This document shows, piece by piece, positions 1 through 8,827 of a stretch of DNA of 64,000 nucleotides. Every line of letters starts with the position of its first letter. The first letter of the stretch is position 1. The position numbers and the translations under genes are program-made. The notes beneath the pieces were generated by a model. It was not told where the DNA came from, made no database searches, and saw nothing but the letters and a program-made list of their open reading frames with translations. This DNA is from Arthrobacter sp. 18067 (lineage in GTDB: Bacteria > Actinomycetota > Actinomycetes > Actinomycetales > Micrococcaceae): positions 90,139-154,138 of the forward strand of contig NZ_CACSJJ010000013.1 in the NCBI RefSeq assembly GCF_902706295.1, written 5' to 3'.

Positions 1-2119
1 CAGCCGTTTCGTAGCCACCGGTAAGGATGACGCGGTCAACGCTGGGGTGCGAGACAAGCTGGGTGCCCAGCTCACGCTCTTCGAGCTGGACGAGTGCCAG
101 CACTTCGCGCGGCACACCGGCTTCCCACAGCGCATCCACCATGACCGAACCGGAGCGGCGGGCCTGCTTTGCAGGCTTGATCACGACGGCGGAGCCTGAG
201 GCGAGCGCTGCGAGCGTCGAGCCTGCGGGGATCGCCACCGGGAAGTTCCACGGCGGGGTCACCACGGTGAGGTTCGCTGGGACGAAGGTGGCGCCGTCGA
301 CCGTTTCCAGGTCCTTGGCGCGCTCGGCGTAGTAGTGCGCGAAGTCGATCGCTTCGCTGACCTCGGGGTCGCCTTGGTCGATGGTCTTGCCGGTTTCGGA
401 AGCCATGACCTCCAGGAGCTCGGCACGGCGGGCTTCGAGTGCTTCGCCGGCGCGGTGCAGGATGGCTGCGCGCTCTGCGGCAGGGCGGGCGCCCCAGGCC
501 TTGCCGTGGTCCACGGCGGTGGCGATGATGCGGTCCAGTTGGGCGGCGTCGGAGACCTTGGTGGACTCGACGATCTTGTCGCCTGCCGTGGAACCGGGGA
601 TGCGGCTGAGGATGTCCCGGCCCCATGCACGGTTGGCGGGGAGGGCCGGGTCCGTGTCCGGGGTGTTGCTGAAGACTTCCAGCGGTGCGGGCTCGGCCGG
701 GAGGCGGCGATCCTGCTTGCGGTTGGGGCCCGGGACCTCGGCCGTCATGCCGGCCAAGGAATCCAGGAAGCGCTTCTGCTCGCGCTTGAACAGGGCTTCA
801 TTCTCGCTCAGTTCGAAGACTGCGGACATGAAGTTTTCCTGGCTGGCGCCTTCTTCGAGGCGGCGGATCAGGTACGCGATGGCGACATCGAACTCGCCCG
901 GGTGGACCACGGGTGTGTAGAGCAGGAGGCTTCCGACGTCCTTGCGGACCGCGGTGGCCTGGCCGGTTGCCATGCCCAGGAGCATTTCGAACTCGATGCC
1001 CTTGGTGACGCCACGCTGATTCGCGAGCAACCAGGCGAAAGCGACGTCGAACAGGTTGTGCCCTGCAACGCCAATGCGGACTGCGTCAACGTGCTCCGGG
1101 GTCAGGGCGTAGTTGATGACGTTCTTGTAGCTGGTGTCCGAGTCCTGCTTGGTGCCCCAGGTAGCCAGCGGCCAGTCATGCAGGGAAGCTTCAACCTGCT
1201 CCATGGGAAGGTTGGCTCCCTTGACCACGCGGACCTTGATGGGCGCGCCGCCCTGGGCGCGGCGGGCAGTGGCCCATTCCTGCAGTTCCTGCATGGCACC
1301 GAGCGCGTCCGGGAGGTAAGCCTGGAGGACGATGCCGGCCTCGAGGTTCTTGAACTCGGGCATGTCCAGGATGCGCTTGAACACCGCGATGGTCATGCTG
1401 AGGTCCTTGTATTCCTCCATGTCCAGGTTGATGAACTTGGGCTTGGGGAAGGACGCTGCGAGGCGGTAGAGCGGGGTGAGCTTCTCCACTACGTGGTCGA
1501 CGGCTTCGTCGAAGGCCCACGGGGAGTGCGGTGCAACAGTGGAGGACTCCTTGATGGAGACGTAGTCCACGTCGTCGCGGGCAAGGAGCTTCAGGGTGCC
1601 TTCCAGGCGGCGCTGGGCTTCGTGCTCGCCCAGGACGGCTTCGCCGAGGAGGTTCACGTTGAGGTGCACACCGTCCTGGCGGATCTTGGCGATGGCCGGG
1701 CCGAGCTTGGCGTCCGTGGCATCCACGATCAAGTGGCCCACCATTTCGCGGAGCACACGGCGGGCGATCGGGATGACAACCTGCGGGACGATCGGAGCCA
1801 TGACGCCACCTACGCGGACTGCGCTGCGCATGTACCACGGGAGGAACTTGGGCACCTTCGGAGCCAGTTCGGCGAGTTTACGACCGGCGACCGACAAGTC
1901 CTCGGGGCGGATGACGCCGTCGACGAATCCGACCGTGAAGTCCAAGCCGTTCGGGTCCTTCAGGACGCCGGCAAGGCGCTGGGCGGACAGGTCGACCGGG
2001 ATCTTGCTGGCTTCGGTCAGCCAGTGGCGGACCAAGGCAATGGCCTCTTGTGCCAAAGCGTCCAATTGTCCGGAATCCTGGGTGCTCGGGGCGGTGGCAT
2101 CCGGGATGGTGCTGGTCAT
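1..2119 (-). CDS. putA: Bifunctional proline dehydrogenase / L-glutamate-gamma-semialdehyde dehydrogenase PutA (partial, C-terminus beyond left edge)
   Basis: Oxidises proline to P5C with FAD, then glutamate semialdehyde to glutamate with NAD. The ATG at 2119 follows AAGGAG by five bases. About 706 codons lie in the window. The first 450 or so residues are the proline dehydrogenase barrel, including VVKGANLP near residue 302. The aldehyde dehydrogenase half begins near residue 490 and shows PPWNFPVAIPAG around residue 624. The catalytic Cys and Glu of the second domain would lie beyond the window edge and were not seen. The gene is divergent from a LysR regulator, which probably controls it. 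The frame is read from the sequence; no stop occurs before base 1. Confidence 0.93.
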   Translation of the reverse strand, partial: MTSTIPDATAPSTQDSGQLDALAQEAIALVRHWLTEASKIPVDLSAQRLAGVLKDPNGLDFTVGFVDGVIRPEDLSVAGRKLAELAPKVPKFLPWYMRSAVRVGGVMAPIVPQVVIPIARRVLREMVGHLIVDATDAKLGPAIAKIRQDGVHLNVNLLGEAVLGEHEAQRRLEGTLKLLARDDVDYVSIKESSTVAPHSPWAFDEAVDHVVEKLTPLYRLAASFPKPKFINLDMEEYKDLSMTIAVFKRILDMPEFKNLEAGIVLQAYLPDALGAMQELQEWATARRAQGGAPIKVRVVKGANLPMEQVEASLHDWPLATWGTKQDSDTSYKNVINYALTPEHVDAVRIGVAGHNLFDVAFAWLLANQRGVTKGIEFEMLLGMATGQATAVRKDVGSLLLYTPVVHPGEFDVAIAYLIRRLEEGASQENFMSAVFELSENEALFKREQKRFLDSLAGMTAEVPGPNRKQDRRLPAEPAPLEVFSNTPDTDPALPANRAWGRDILSRIPGSTAGDKIVESTKVSDAAQLDRIIATAVDHGKAWGARPAAERAAILHRAGEALEARRAELLEVMASETGKTIDQGDPEVSEAIDFAHYYAERAKDLETVDGATFVPANLTVVTPPWNFPVAIPAGSTLAALASGSAVVIKPAKQARRSGSVMVDALWEAGVPREVLALVQLEERELGTQLVSHPSVDRVILTGGYETA

Positions 2120-2242
2120 GGGGGCTCCTTCTGAGACGGAGAAGTTTGTTTGTTTCCATCAGTATGGATCTACAATCACGTTAGGAAAAGCGATCTTTTC
2201 TGACGAATATTGATTACCCATCCCGATGTTTTGGAGGCCGCC
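2120..2242. promoter_or_regulatory. putA / lysR divergent promoter region with LysR-box-like inverted repeat
   Basis: This 123-bp gap separates the divergent putA and LysR genes. It holds a short inverted repeat, TCCAT-N4-ATGGA at 2155-2168, with the T-N12-A layout seen in some LysR boxes. LysR proteins usually bind such shared intergenic regions. The assignment is an inference; no binding site is proven. Confidence 0.35.
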
Positions 2243-3172
2243 GTGCTGGACGTCCGCAGGCTGCGTTTGCTGCACGAACTAAAGATCCGCGGAACCCTCG
2301 CGGAGGTGGCCGACGCGATGCAGTACAGCCCGTCTTCAGTGTCCCAGCAGTTGACCTTGCTGGAGAAGGAAGCGGGCGTCGAATTGCTGCGAAAAGCAGG
2401 GCGCCGCGTGCAACTGACGCCCCAGGCTGAGATTCTCGTGGCACACACTGCGGCGCTGCTGGAGACCCTGGAGCGGGCGGAGACCGAACTCGCGGCATCG
2501 CTCTCCATGGTCACAGGGACGGTGCGCTTGGCCGTCTTCCAATCCGCCGCGTTGGCGCTCCTTCCGGACTTCCTCAGCATCATGCGGCAGGAGTACCCGG
2601 AGGTGCGCGTGGAAATGACCCAGCGCGAACCCGAAACAGCCCTCTATGAAACGTGGGCGCGGGACTTCGACCTGGTGGTGGCCGAGCAATACCCGGGCCA
2701 CGCGGCCCCGCACCACAGCGGCCTGGACCGTGTCATCCTCACCAGCGACGCCATCCGTCTGGCCACTCCCCCGGTGGGACTCGGCGGCGAGACCGTGGCC
2801 ACCCTCGCAGACACCGCTTCGATGCCGTGGGTCATGGAACCCCGGGGGGCCGCTTCGAGGCACTGGGCCGAGCAGGCCTGCCGCTCGGCCGGCTTCGAAC
2901 CCGACGTGCGCTATGAAACAGCGGACCTCCAGGCCCAGATCCGGCTCATCGAATCCGGAAACGCCGTGGCGCTTATGCCGGATCTCGTCTGGACGGGCCG
3001 CACGCGGACGGTTCAGCTGCTGGATCTTCCGGGCCTGCCGAAACGAACCGTCTTCACCTCCACCAGGACCGCCGGTCGAATCCACCCCGCCACGGCGGCG
3101 TGCCGCGAAGTCCTGGAACGGGTGGCGGCAGCGCAGCAACTGGACGCGGAGCAACAGGCCGACGCAGAGTAG
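2243..3172 (+). CDS. LysR-family transcriptional regulator, probable regulator of putA
   Basis: The product has 309 residues. I chose the GTG at 2243 because GGAG lies seven bases upstream and the protein then begins MLDVRRLRLLHEL, the usual N-terminus of this subfamily; an in-frame TTG at 2210 is possible. Residues 1-60 form the winged helix-turn-helix (LAEVADAMQYSPSSVSQQL is the recognition region). Residues 90-295 are the periplasmic-binding-protein-like effector domain. The gene is divergent from putA with 123 bp between starts, the classic arrangement of a LysR regulator and its target, so control of proline use is likely but inferred. A hairpin follows at 3208-3231. Confidence 0.85.
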   Translation: MLDVRRLRLLHELKIRGTLAEVADAMQYSPSSVSQQLTLLEKEAGVELLRKAGRRVQLTPQAEILVAHTAALLETLERAETELAASLSMVTGTVRLAVFQSAALALLPDFLSIMRQEYPEVRVEMTQREPETALYETWARDFDLVVAEQYPGHAAPHHSGLDRVILTSDAIRLATPPVGLGGETVATLADTASMPWVMEPRGAASRHWAEQACRSAGFEPDVRYETADLQAQIRLIESGNAVALMPDLVWTGRTRTVQLLDLPGLPKRTVFTSTRTAGRIHPATAACREVLERVAAAQQLDAEQQADAE

Positions 3173-3207
3173 CCCGGCTCCACGCGACGGTGTCCGGGAA
3201 CGCAAAA

Positions 3208-3231
3208 GGCCCCAGTCCGAAGACTGGGGCC
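3208..3231 (-). terminator. Rho-independent terminator of tRNA-Ser
   Basis: A perfect 10-bp stem (GGCCCCAGTC with GACTGGGGCC) and a four-base loop is followed on the minus strand by CCTTTTGCG. It lies immediately downstream of the tRNA-Ser gene. It may also end the LysR transcript from the other side. Confidence 0.7.
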
Positions 3232-3236
3232 AACCG

Positions 3237-3321
3237 CGGAGAATGGGGGATTTGAACCCCCGAGGGCGTTAACCCAACACGCGTTCCAGGCGTGCGCCAT
3301 AGGCCGCTAGGCGAATTCTCC
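3237..3321 (-). tRNA. tRNA-Ser (anticodon GGA)
   Basis: The minus strand folds as a class II tRNA of about 85 nt. The acceptor arms are GGAGAAT (3321-3315) and ATTCTCC (3244-3238). The anticodon stem CACGC/GCGTG encloses CTGGAAC, giving anticodon GGA, which reads UCC and UCU codons. There is a long variable arm, and the T-arm has the GGTTCGAATC loop core. CCA is not encoded, as is usual here. A terminator follows at once. Confidence 0.93.
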
Positions 3322-3625
3322 TTGCTTCCGATTCGAAAGCAGATACTACTGTACCTGAGAATTTCTGCATCGTGTAATCGGCCTGAATTGGTGCCCCTGC
3401 GCTGCCTCACCGGAACTCCCGTTAACGGAAAAATGGACGCCCCCAACGCGCCCATTCTTGCGGTATCACCGTTGAGCTACCGGGTCCGGCCCCTCGCCCC
3501 CAGGCCCCGTAGCTCACAATCTTGAGATTGCCCCAATCGGTGTACATACCCATAGTCCGCTGCGGCACCGGCTTTTGCAATGGTTGAGACCGCTTTGCGC
3601 CCCAAGTTACTGACAAGATGTCTCC
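3322..3625. other. Gene-free stretch upstream of tRNA-Ser and the YqfO-like gene
   Basis: No credible gene was found in these 304 bases. The left part must hold the tRNA-Ser promoter (minus strand) and the right part the promoter of the gene at 3626. There is a CAATCT-TG-AGATTG palindrome at 3517-3530. Two short tRNA-like D-arm strings (GTAGCTCA) occur, one on each strand, near 3478 and 3509. Neither continues into a foldable tRNA. Confidence 0.4.
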
Positions 3626-3949
3626 ATGACGCAGCTTCACGCTTTGGTGGTTTACGTACCGGAGACTCACATTGAAGAGGTTCTCTTAGCGATCGGCGAC
3701 GCCGGCGCGGGACGAATCGGCGACTACTCACATTGCTTCTACACCACCCCTGGCATAGGCCGGTTCACTCCCCTGCCCGGCGCCCAGCCATTCGTGGGAG
3801 AGGTAGGGATTGAGGAGCAGGTGCCCGAAACCAGGGTTGAGTGCGTGGTTGAGGAAGACATGCTCGACGCCGTTGTGTTGGCTTTGCGGGCAGCCCACCC
3901 TTACGAGGAACCGGCTTTCATGACGTGGCCTGTGAACGGCTGGCGCTGA
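3626..3949 (+). CDS. YqfO/Nif3-insert-like (CutA-fold) small protein
   Basis: This 107-residue protein resembles the stand-alone form of the middle domain of Nif3/YqfO proteins. The marks are an N-terminal LVVYVPETHIEEVLLAIGDAGAG segment and AHPYEEPAF near residues 92-100, both typical of that ferredoxin-like fold. Its role is unknown; relatives are assumed to bind metal or to be structural. The ATG at 3626 is well placed and an SRP RNA gene follows. I am sure of the family but not of any function. Confidence 0.75.
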   Translation: MTQLHALVVYVPETHIEEVLLAIGDAGAGRIGDYSHCFYTTPGIGRFTPLPGAQPFVGEVGIEEQVPETRVECVVEEDMLDAVVLALRAAHPYEEPAFMTWPVNGWR

Positions 3950-4036
3950 TTCGCGCAGCCCAGCCGCCCGCCGTCGAGCGTTTTCCACACCCCCTTCGAG
4001 CCGATTCGAACCCCGAAGTAAGTTCGGGTAAGCTTG

Positions 4037-4131
4037 TCGACGGCCCCTCATGTGGCGTCATCCTGTTGAACTCCCCCAGGACCGGAAGGTAGCAAGGGTA
4101 GATGGGCTCTGGCGGGTGCATGAGGGGTCAC
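4037..4131 (+). ncRNA. ffs: Signal recognition particle 4S RNA (small type)
   Basis: The universal SRP domain IV core is clear: CCTGTTGAACTCCCCCAGG at 4062-4080 followed by ACCGGAAGGTAGCAAGGG. The ends pair (GGCCCCTCATG near 4042 with CATGAGGGGTC near 4119). The length of about 95 nt fits the small bacterial SRP RNA without an Alu domain. It lies directly upstream of dnaX, a common location in actinobacteria. Exact ends are estimated from the terminal pairing. Confidence 0.9.
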
Positions 4132-4169
4132 TTACTTTAAATGTCAGTCCCTATAGGTAGGTTTCCCCT

Positions 4170-7100
4170 GTGACTGTTACAACTGCCCTGTACCGCAGGT
4201 ATCGCCCGGACTCTTTCGCGGACGTTATCGGGCAGGAACACGTCACAGAGCCGCTGATGACGGCCCTCCGGAAGAACCGCGTGAACCACGCCTACCTCTT
4301 CTCCGGCCCCCGCGGCTGTGGCAAAACCACCTCTGCGCGCATCCTCGCCCGCTGCCTGAACTGCGCCGAGGGCCCTACTGACACCCCTTGCGGCAAGTGC
4401 CCCAGCTGCATCGAGCTCGCCCGCGGCGGCTCTGGCTCGCTCGATGTCATCGAGATCGACGCCGCCAGCCACGGTGGCGTGGACGACGCCCGCGATCTCC
4501 GCGAACGTGCAACCTTCGCCCCGGTCCGTGACCGCTACAAGATTTTCATCATTGACGAAGCCCACATGGTTACGTCGGCAGGCTTCAATGCGCTCCTGAA
4601 GATCGTCGAAGAGCCACCGGAACACATCAAGTTCATCTTTGCCACCACCGAGCCGGACAAGGTCATCGGTACCATCCGCTCGCGCACGCACCACTACCCC
4701 TTCCGGCTGGTGCCGCCCGAGCCGCTCATGCAGTACCTTGAGCTCCTTTGCCGGCAGGAGAACGTTCCCGTTGCCCCCGGCGTGCTTTCGCTGGTGATCC
4801 GCGCGGGTGGCGGCTCCGTCCGCGACACCCTCTCCGTGCTTGATCAGCTCATGGCGGGCGCCGGACCCAACGGGCTGGATTACGAGCTTGCCGTCGCCCT
4901 GCTTGGCTACACGCACGCCTCGCTCCTGGACGACATCGTGGATGCAGTCGCCGCGTCGGACTCCGCCACGGTTTTCCGCGCCGTGGACCGCGTCATCCAA
5001 ACCGGTCACGATCCCCGTCGTTTCGTCGAGGATCTCCTGGAACGCTTCCGCGACCTCATCATCGTCCAGGCAATGCCGGAGAGCGCCCAAGCCATCCTTC
5101 GCGGGATGCCCGCGGACCAGATCGCCCGCATGCGCAACCAGGCAACCAACCTGGGCGCTGCCGAGCTCTCCCGCGCAGCGGACGTCACCAACACCGCGCT
5201 CACGGAGATGACCGGTGCCACCTCGCCGCGGCTGCACCTTGAACTGCTGTGCGCGCGCATCCTCCTGCCAAGCGCTGAACAGACCGAGCGGGGCATTGCG
5301 GCCCGCATCGACCGCGTGGAACGTCGCCTGAATTACACGGGCGACGGCGTTGCGCCGGCTGTTGCTGCTGGCCAGCCTGCTGCTGCGCCCGCTGCACAGT
5401 CGACGCCGGTCCCCGCCTCCGCGCCCGTGGCACCGGCTGCCGTTGAGCCGACCCCGGCCGCTCCGGCCCCCGCTGCGGCGACGGCAGTTCCCGAACCGGC
5501 CGCAGACGCTGGTTCGCGCGACGCCATCACAGCACCACGGGTGTCCACCAACGACTGGCCTGTTGAGGACCGCCAGGCTTCCGGTCGCGCACCGCAGGCC
5601 GCTGTATCCGCGGCGGCACCGGCACCGGCGGATCGCGTCCAGGCGCCAACCTCGCAACCCGAGCCTGTTCAAGCGCCGACGCTAGCAGCACCACCGGTTC
5701 AAACCCCACCGCAGGAAGCCCCACCGCGGGCAGCCCCAGTGCAAGCTGCATCCCAGGCCCCGGCTCCGCAGCCCGCTCCCACAGCAGGACCTGCTGCTTC
5801 GGGGGGATCTGCTGCTTCTGGAAGCAGTGGCGATGTTGAGGCCTTGCGCCGCGCATGGCCGGATGTCCTGCAGACGTTGACCAAGATCAAGCGCAGCACG
5901 TGGGCGCTCGTGGAACCGAATGCCCAAGTGGCCCAGTTCGACGGCCAGCTGCTGACCCTCGCATTCACCACGGGCGGCCTTGCGGGCGCTTTCGGGCGTG
6001 CGGATCATTCCGAGAACCTTCGCCAAGCCATCCACAAGACCCTCGGCATCGAGTGCCAGATCGTGGCAGTCGCTGGCGGCAACAGCTCAGCGAGCTCTGA
6101 GCCAAACCCAAAAGCGCCTACTAGCCGGGAAACTCCGGCTGTTTCATCGTCAGCGGGCGCCCCGGCGTCGGCTGACAGGGAATCACCAGCGGGAACAGCA
6201 GCGGGCGCCCCGGCGTCGGCGGCGGCTTCATCCTCGGCGGCTTCGTCCTCAGCAGAGTCGCGACCAGCCGAGTCGCGACCAGCCGAGTCGCGGCCAGCAG
6301 AGTCGCGGCCAGCCCCGGTTTCAGCTGTCGACTCTGCTTGGGGTCTTGCCCCAGCCGGCCCTGCGGCTGCGGGGACAACATCAGCGACCACTCCATTGCA
6401 GGCGGAATCCACTCCGCCGGAAATGCCCGCGCCCGCGGCAGCAACAGCTCCACCGGAAGCACCAACCACTCCTTCAGCAACAGCCACGGCGTCGGTAACT
6501 GCACCGACCACTCCGGCAGCACCCACTCCTTCGCAGTCGGCCCCAGCGCCGGCCGCGGGCACCCCTGCGCCAGCTGGAGCCTCGGCACCCTTGAGCAGCG
6601 AGTCCACCGGCGACTACTCGTACCCTGACGACGATTGGGGTCCACCGCTTGACGAAGACGCCCCTCCGCTGGATGAAGAGCCTCCGGCAGACTGGGAGCC
6701 CCCATCCGGGTATGGCCAACAAAGCCCGGCCCCGGCTGCTGCAGCTGCCAGCCAGCCGTCCGCGGTCAACCAAGGATCACCGCTCAACCAAGGATCACCG
6801 CTCAGCCAAGGATCACCGCTCAACCAGGCACCGGCGGCATCCTCTACGGATTCAACGGCCACCCCTTCGGCCGCAGCGGGCAGCGCCGCGGGCGCGGCAT
6901 CATCCGCCGACCCCTGGTCCAGGGCTGTTGAGCAGGCGCCGGGCACGTGGGTGGTGGGCACGGAATCCAATGTGGGCAAGCAGCCCGCCACGGCACCGGA
7001 AGTAGTCGAACAGGCAACGGAGGCTCCGGATTACGAGCCGGCTGCAGCCCAGGTTCCGGAGACCACCAACGGAACGTACGGCCACCCAACCAATGCCGAG

Positions 7101-7553
7101 CAGAACCCAAGCTCCAGCTGGGACGTCGCACCGGCGTCGAGCTTGCCCGCAACCCAATCCATGCCCGCCCACGCAAGCAGCAGCATCCCGGCAAGCAGCA
7201 ACGCCCCGGCGGCCGGCAACGCTCCGGCGGTGTGGCCGTCCTTGGCGACGCAACCCGAGGAAGCGCATGGTTCGGTTGCGACGCTCGAGGAGGACGCGCC
7301 GTCGGGCAATCCCAACGGACGGCAGAGCCTGTACCAGCGGCTGACGAACAGTCCCGAAGCCCAAGCCGGACGTGTCCAAGCACCCGTGCGGACCCAGGCA
7401 GCGCCAGCCACCGTGACTGAGGACATCCCCAGCCCGGAGGACGAAACCATCGAGGAATCGAGGGTCTTTGGACGGGCTGCGGTGGAGCGTATTCTGGGCG
7501 GAAAGCTGATCGAAGAGCGTGCCTTGGACGGTTCTCCTCTGCAACCCCGCTGA
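4170..7553 (+). CDS. dnaX: DNA polymerase III subunits gamma and tau
   Basis: This is the clamp-loader ATPase, 1127 residues, starting at a GTG and beginning with the conserved ALYRRYRPDSFADVIGQ. The Walker A motif GPRGCGKT is at residues 46-53, zinc cysteines are at 62/65, 74, 77 and 80, Walker B with DEAH is at 127-132, and a sensor arginine (SRTHHY) is at 171-176. A long Ala/Pro/Ser-rich linker fills about residues 380-1000, interrupted by a folded tau-like segment near 555-640. The linker carries two tandem repeats described separately. No A-rich frameshift site of the E. coli type is seen, so a separate gamma form is not predicted. recR follows 33 bases later and is probably co-transcribed. 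Confidence 0.95.
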   Translation: MTVTTALYRRYRPDSFADVIGQEHVTEPLMTALRKNRVNHAYLFSGPRGCGKTTSARILARCLNCAEGPTDTPCGKCPSCIELARGGSGSLDVIEIDAASHGGVDDARDLRERATFAPVRDRYKIFIIDEAHMVTSAGFNALLKIVEEPPEHIKFIFATTEPDKVIGTIRSRTHHYPFRLVPPEPLMQYLELLCRQENVPVAPGVLSLVIRAGGGSVRDTLSVLDQLMAGAGPNGLDYELAVALLGYTHASLLDDIVDAVAASDSATVFRAVDRVIQTGHDPRRFVEDLLERFRDLIIVQAMPESAQAILRGMPADQIARMRNQATNLGAAELSRAADVTNTALTEMTGATSPRLHLELLCARILLPSAEQTERGIAARIDRVERRLNYTGDGVAPAVAAGQPAAAPAAQSTPVPASAPVAPAAVEPTPAAPAPAAATAVPEPAADAGSRDAITAPRVSTNDWPVEDRQASGRAPQAAVSAAAPAPADRVQAPTSQPEPVQAPTLAAPPVQTPPQEAPPRAAPVQAASQAPAPQPAPTAGPAASGGSAASGSSGDVEALRRAWPDVLQTLTKIKRSTWALVEPNAQVAQFDGQLLTLAFTTGGLAGAFGRADHSENLRQAIHKTLGIECQIVAVAGGNSSASSEPNPKAPTSRETPAVSSSAGAPASADRESPAGTAAGAPASAAASSSAASSSAESRPAESRPAESRPAESRPAPVSAVDSAWGLAPAGPAAAGTTSATTPLQAESTPPEMPAPAAATAPPEAPTTPSATATASVTAPTTPAAPTPSQSAPAPAAGTPAPAGASAPLSSESTGDYSYPDDDWGPPLDEDAPPLDEEPPADWEPPSGYGQQSPAPAAAAASQPSAVNQGSPLNQGSPLSQGSPLNQAPAASSTDSTATPSAAAGSAAGAASSADPWSRAVEQAPGTWVVGTESNVGKQPATAPEVVEQATEAPDYEPAAAQVPETTNGTYGHPTNAEQNPSSSWDVAPASSLPATQSMPAHASSSIPASSNAPAAGNAPAVWPSLATQPEEAHGSVATLEEDAPSGNPNGRQSLYQRLTNSPEAQAGRVQAPVRTQAAPATVTEDIPSPEDETIEESRVFGRAAVERILGGKLIEERALDGSPLQPR
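6255..6314 (+). repeat. In-frame 15-bp tandem repeat in the dnaX linker
   Basis: Four near-identical 15-bp units encode (ESRPA)x4 within the disordered linker of DnaX. Units differ only at synonymous or single positions. Such a repeat is expected to vary in copy number between strains. Confidence 0.85.
6768..6830 (+). repeat. In-frame 18-bp tandem repeat in the dnaX linker
   Basis: Three and a half 18-bp units encode NQGSPL, NQGSPL, SQGSPL and NQ in the C-terminal linker of DnaX. The near-perfect nucleotide identity points to recent slippage expansion. Confidence 0.85.
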
Positions 7554-7586
7554 CTCCAGCATTGATTTCAAACAAACGAGGACATT

Positions 7587-8186
7587 GTGTACGAAGGTGC
7601 AGTTCAAGAGCTGATTGATGAGCTCGGCCGGCTTCCCGGTGTGGGCCCCAAATCGGCGCAGCGCCTGGCATTCCACATCCTTGAGGCCGATCCCGAGGAT
7701 ATGAAGCGCCTCGTCACGGCCATCACCACTGTCAAGGAACGCGTGAAGTTCTGCAGTGTCTGCTTCAACGTGACCGAGCAGGAAACGTGCAATATCTGCC
7801 GCGACGCGCGCCGTGATCCGTCGGTCATCTGCGTCGTGGAAGAGTCCAAGGACGTTCTGGCCGTTGAGCGTACGCGGTCCTTCCGCGGGCGGTATCACGT
7901 GCTGGGCGGTGCCATCAATCCCATTGCCGGCATCGGCCCCGAGCAGTTGCGTATCCGGGAACTCCTCACGCGCCTGAACGACGGCGCCATCCAGGAAATC
8001 ATCATCGCTACGGACCCGAACCTTGAGGGCGAGGCCACGGCCACATACTTGGCGCGCATGCTCAAGTCGATCGGGATCACCGTGACGCGGCTGGCCTCGG
8101 GCCTCCCCGTCGGTGGCGACCTTGAGTACGCCGACGAGGTCACTCTTGGGCGCGCGTTCGAGGGCAGGCGCAACGCGCTGTTGTAG
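7587..8186 (+). CDS. recR: Recombination mediator protein RecR
   Basis: RecR works with RecO (and RecF) to load RecA on gapped DNA. The 199-residue product has the full family layout. A helix-hairpin-helix ([17 protein letters not shown]) is at 16-32, a C4 zinc finger at C56, C59, C68 and C71, a Toprim domain at about 80-175 with the DPNLEGEAT acidic motif, and a C-terminal Walker-like tail. The GTG at 7587 follows ACGAGGAC. It is 33 bp after dnaX, the usual dnaX-recR pair. Confidence 0.95.
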   Translation: MYEGAVQELIDELGRLPGVGPKSAQRLAFHILEADPEDMKRLVTAITTVKERVKFCSVCFNVTEQETCNICRDARRDPSVICVVEESKDVLAVERTRSFRGRYHVLGGAINPIAGIGPEQLRIRELLTRLNDGAIQEIIIATDPNLEGEATATYLARMLKSIGITVTRLASGLPVGGDLEYADEVTLGRAFEGRRNALL

Positions 8187-8221
8187 TCTCGCAATCACAA
8201 CAACACCGTGATGGGGGTCCC

Positions 8222-8827
8222 GTGCGAGAACTTGTGTATTACGTTGCCGTCAGCCTGGATGGTTACATCGCCGGTCCCGGAGGCGAGTTCGACGCGTTTC
8301 CGGTTGAGGGCGACCACATGGCCGCACAAAATGAACGTTTCTCTGACGCCATACCTACAGCGATTGCCGACGCCATGGGCATCGAGCGCAGCGGGACGAT
8401 GTTCGACACCGTGTTGATGGGTTGGAACACCTACGCGGTGGGCCTGCCTTTTGGCATGACCAGCCCGTACCAGCATCTGCGGCAGGTGGTCTTTTCCCGG
8501 ACACGGTCCGAGGCTGACATCCCGGGAGGGCACCCGAACCTTGCGCTGACCTCCGAAGATCCGGTGGACGTTGTACGGCGTTTGAAATCCGAGCCAGGAA
8601 AATCGATCTGGCTTTGTGGTGGCGGCCAGCTGGCCACACTGCTCTCCGGCGAGATCGACAGGCTCGTGCTCAAACGATGCCCGTTGCTCTTTGGCGATGG
8701 CATACCGCTCTTTGCGCCCGGCGCCTACCGGCCCAGCGCCTTCAAGGAGGTCTCCACTACGGCATTCGCGTCGGGCGTCGTGATCTCTGAGTACGCGCGC
8801 CAAGAGGCTAGCGAGAACCTGAACTAG
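8222..8827 (+). CDS. Dihydrofolate-reductase-like / RibD C-terminal domain protein
   Basis: The 201-residue protein fits the RibD C-terminal/DHFR-like fold. It has an N-terminal YYVAVSLDGYIAGPGG strand-turn, VLMGWNTY near residues 65-72, and IWLCGGGQLATLLS near residues 124-137, the NADPH-binding glycine motif. Stand-alone members are probably NADPH-dependent reductases of unknown substrate; true folate reductase activity is not implied. The GTG start follows GGGGGTCC. The last 20 bases overlap the end of the convergent membrane protein gene. Confidence 0.75.
   Translation: MRELVYYVAVSLDGYIAGPGGEFDAFPVEGDHMAAQNERFSDAIPTAIADAMGIERSGTMFDTVLMGWNTYAVGLPFGMTSPYQHLRQVVFSRTRSEADIPGGHPNLALTSEDPVDVVRRLKSEPGKSIWLCGGGQLATLLSGEIDRLVLKRCPLLFGDGIPLFAPGAYRPSAFKEVSTTAFASGVVISEYARQEASENLN

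Noticed and set aside
335..2134. Long open frame of 599 codons on the plus strand opposite putA
   Set aside because: It is antisense to a clear PutA frame, resembles no family and comes from GC-rich third positions.
3455..3530. tRNA-like strings (GTAGCTCA on both strands) near tRNA-Ser
   Set aside because: Only a D-arm-like piece is seen. No anticodon arm, T-arm or acceptor pairing can be completed, so no tRNA or clear tRNA pseudogene is called.
4137..5672. 511-codon minus-strand frame opposite dnaX
   Set aside because: Low-complexity Arg/Gly protein with no family resemblance, fully opposite DnaX motifs.
4170..7553. Programmed frameshift in dnaX to make gamma
   Set aside because: No A-run slippery site with a following hairpin is visible in the region where it would be needed.
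6900..8198. 432-codon minus-strand frame opposite dnaX and recR
   Set aside because: It covers two genes with unmistakable motifs; it is a shadow frame.
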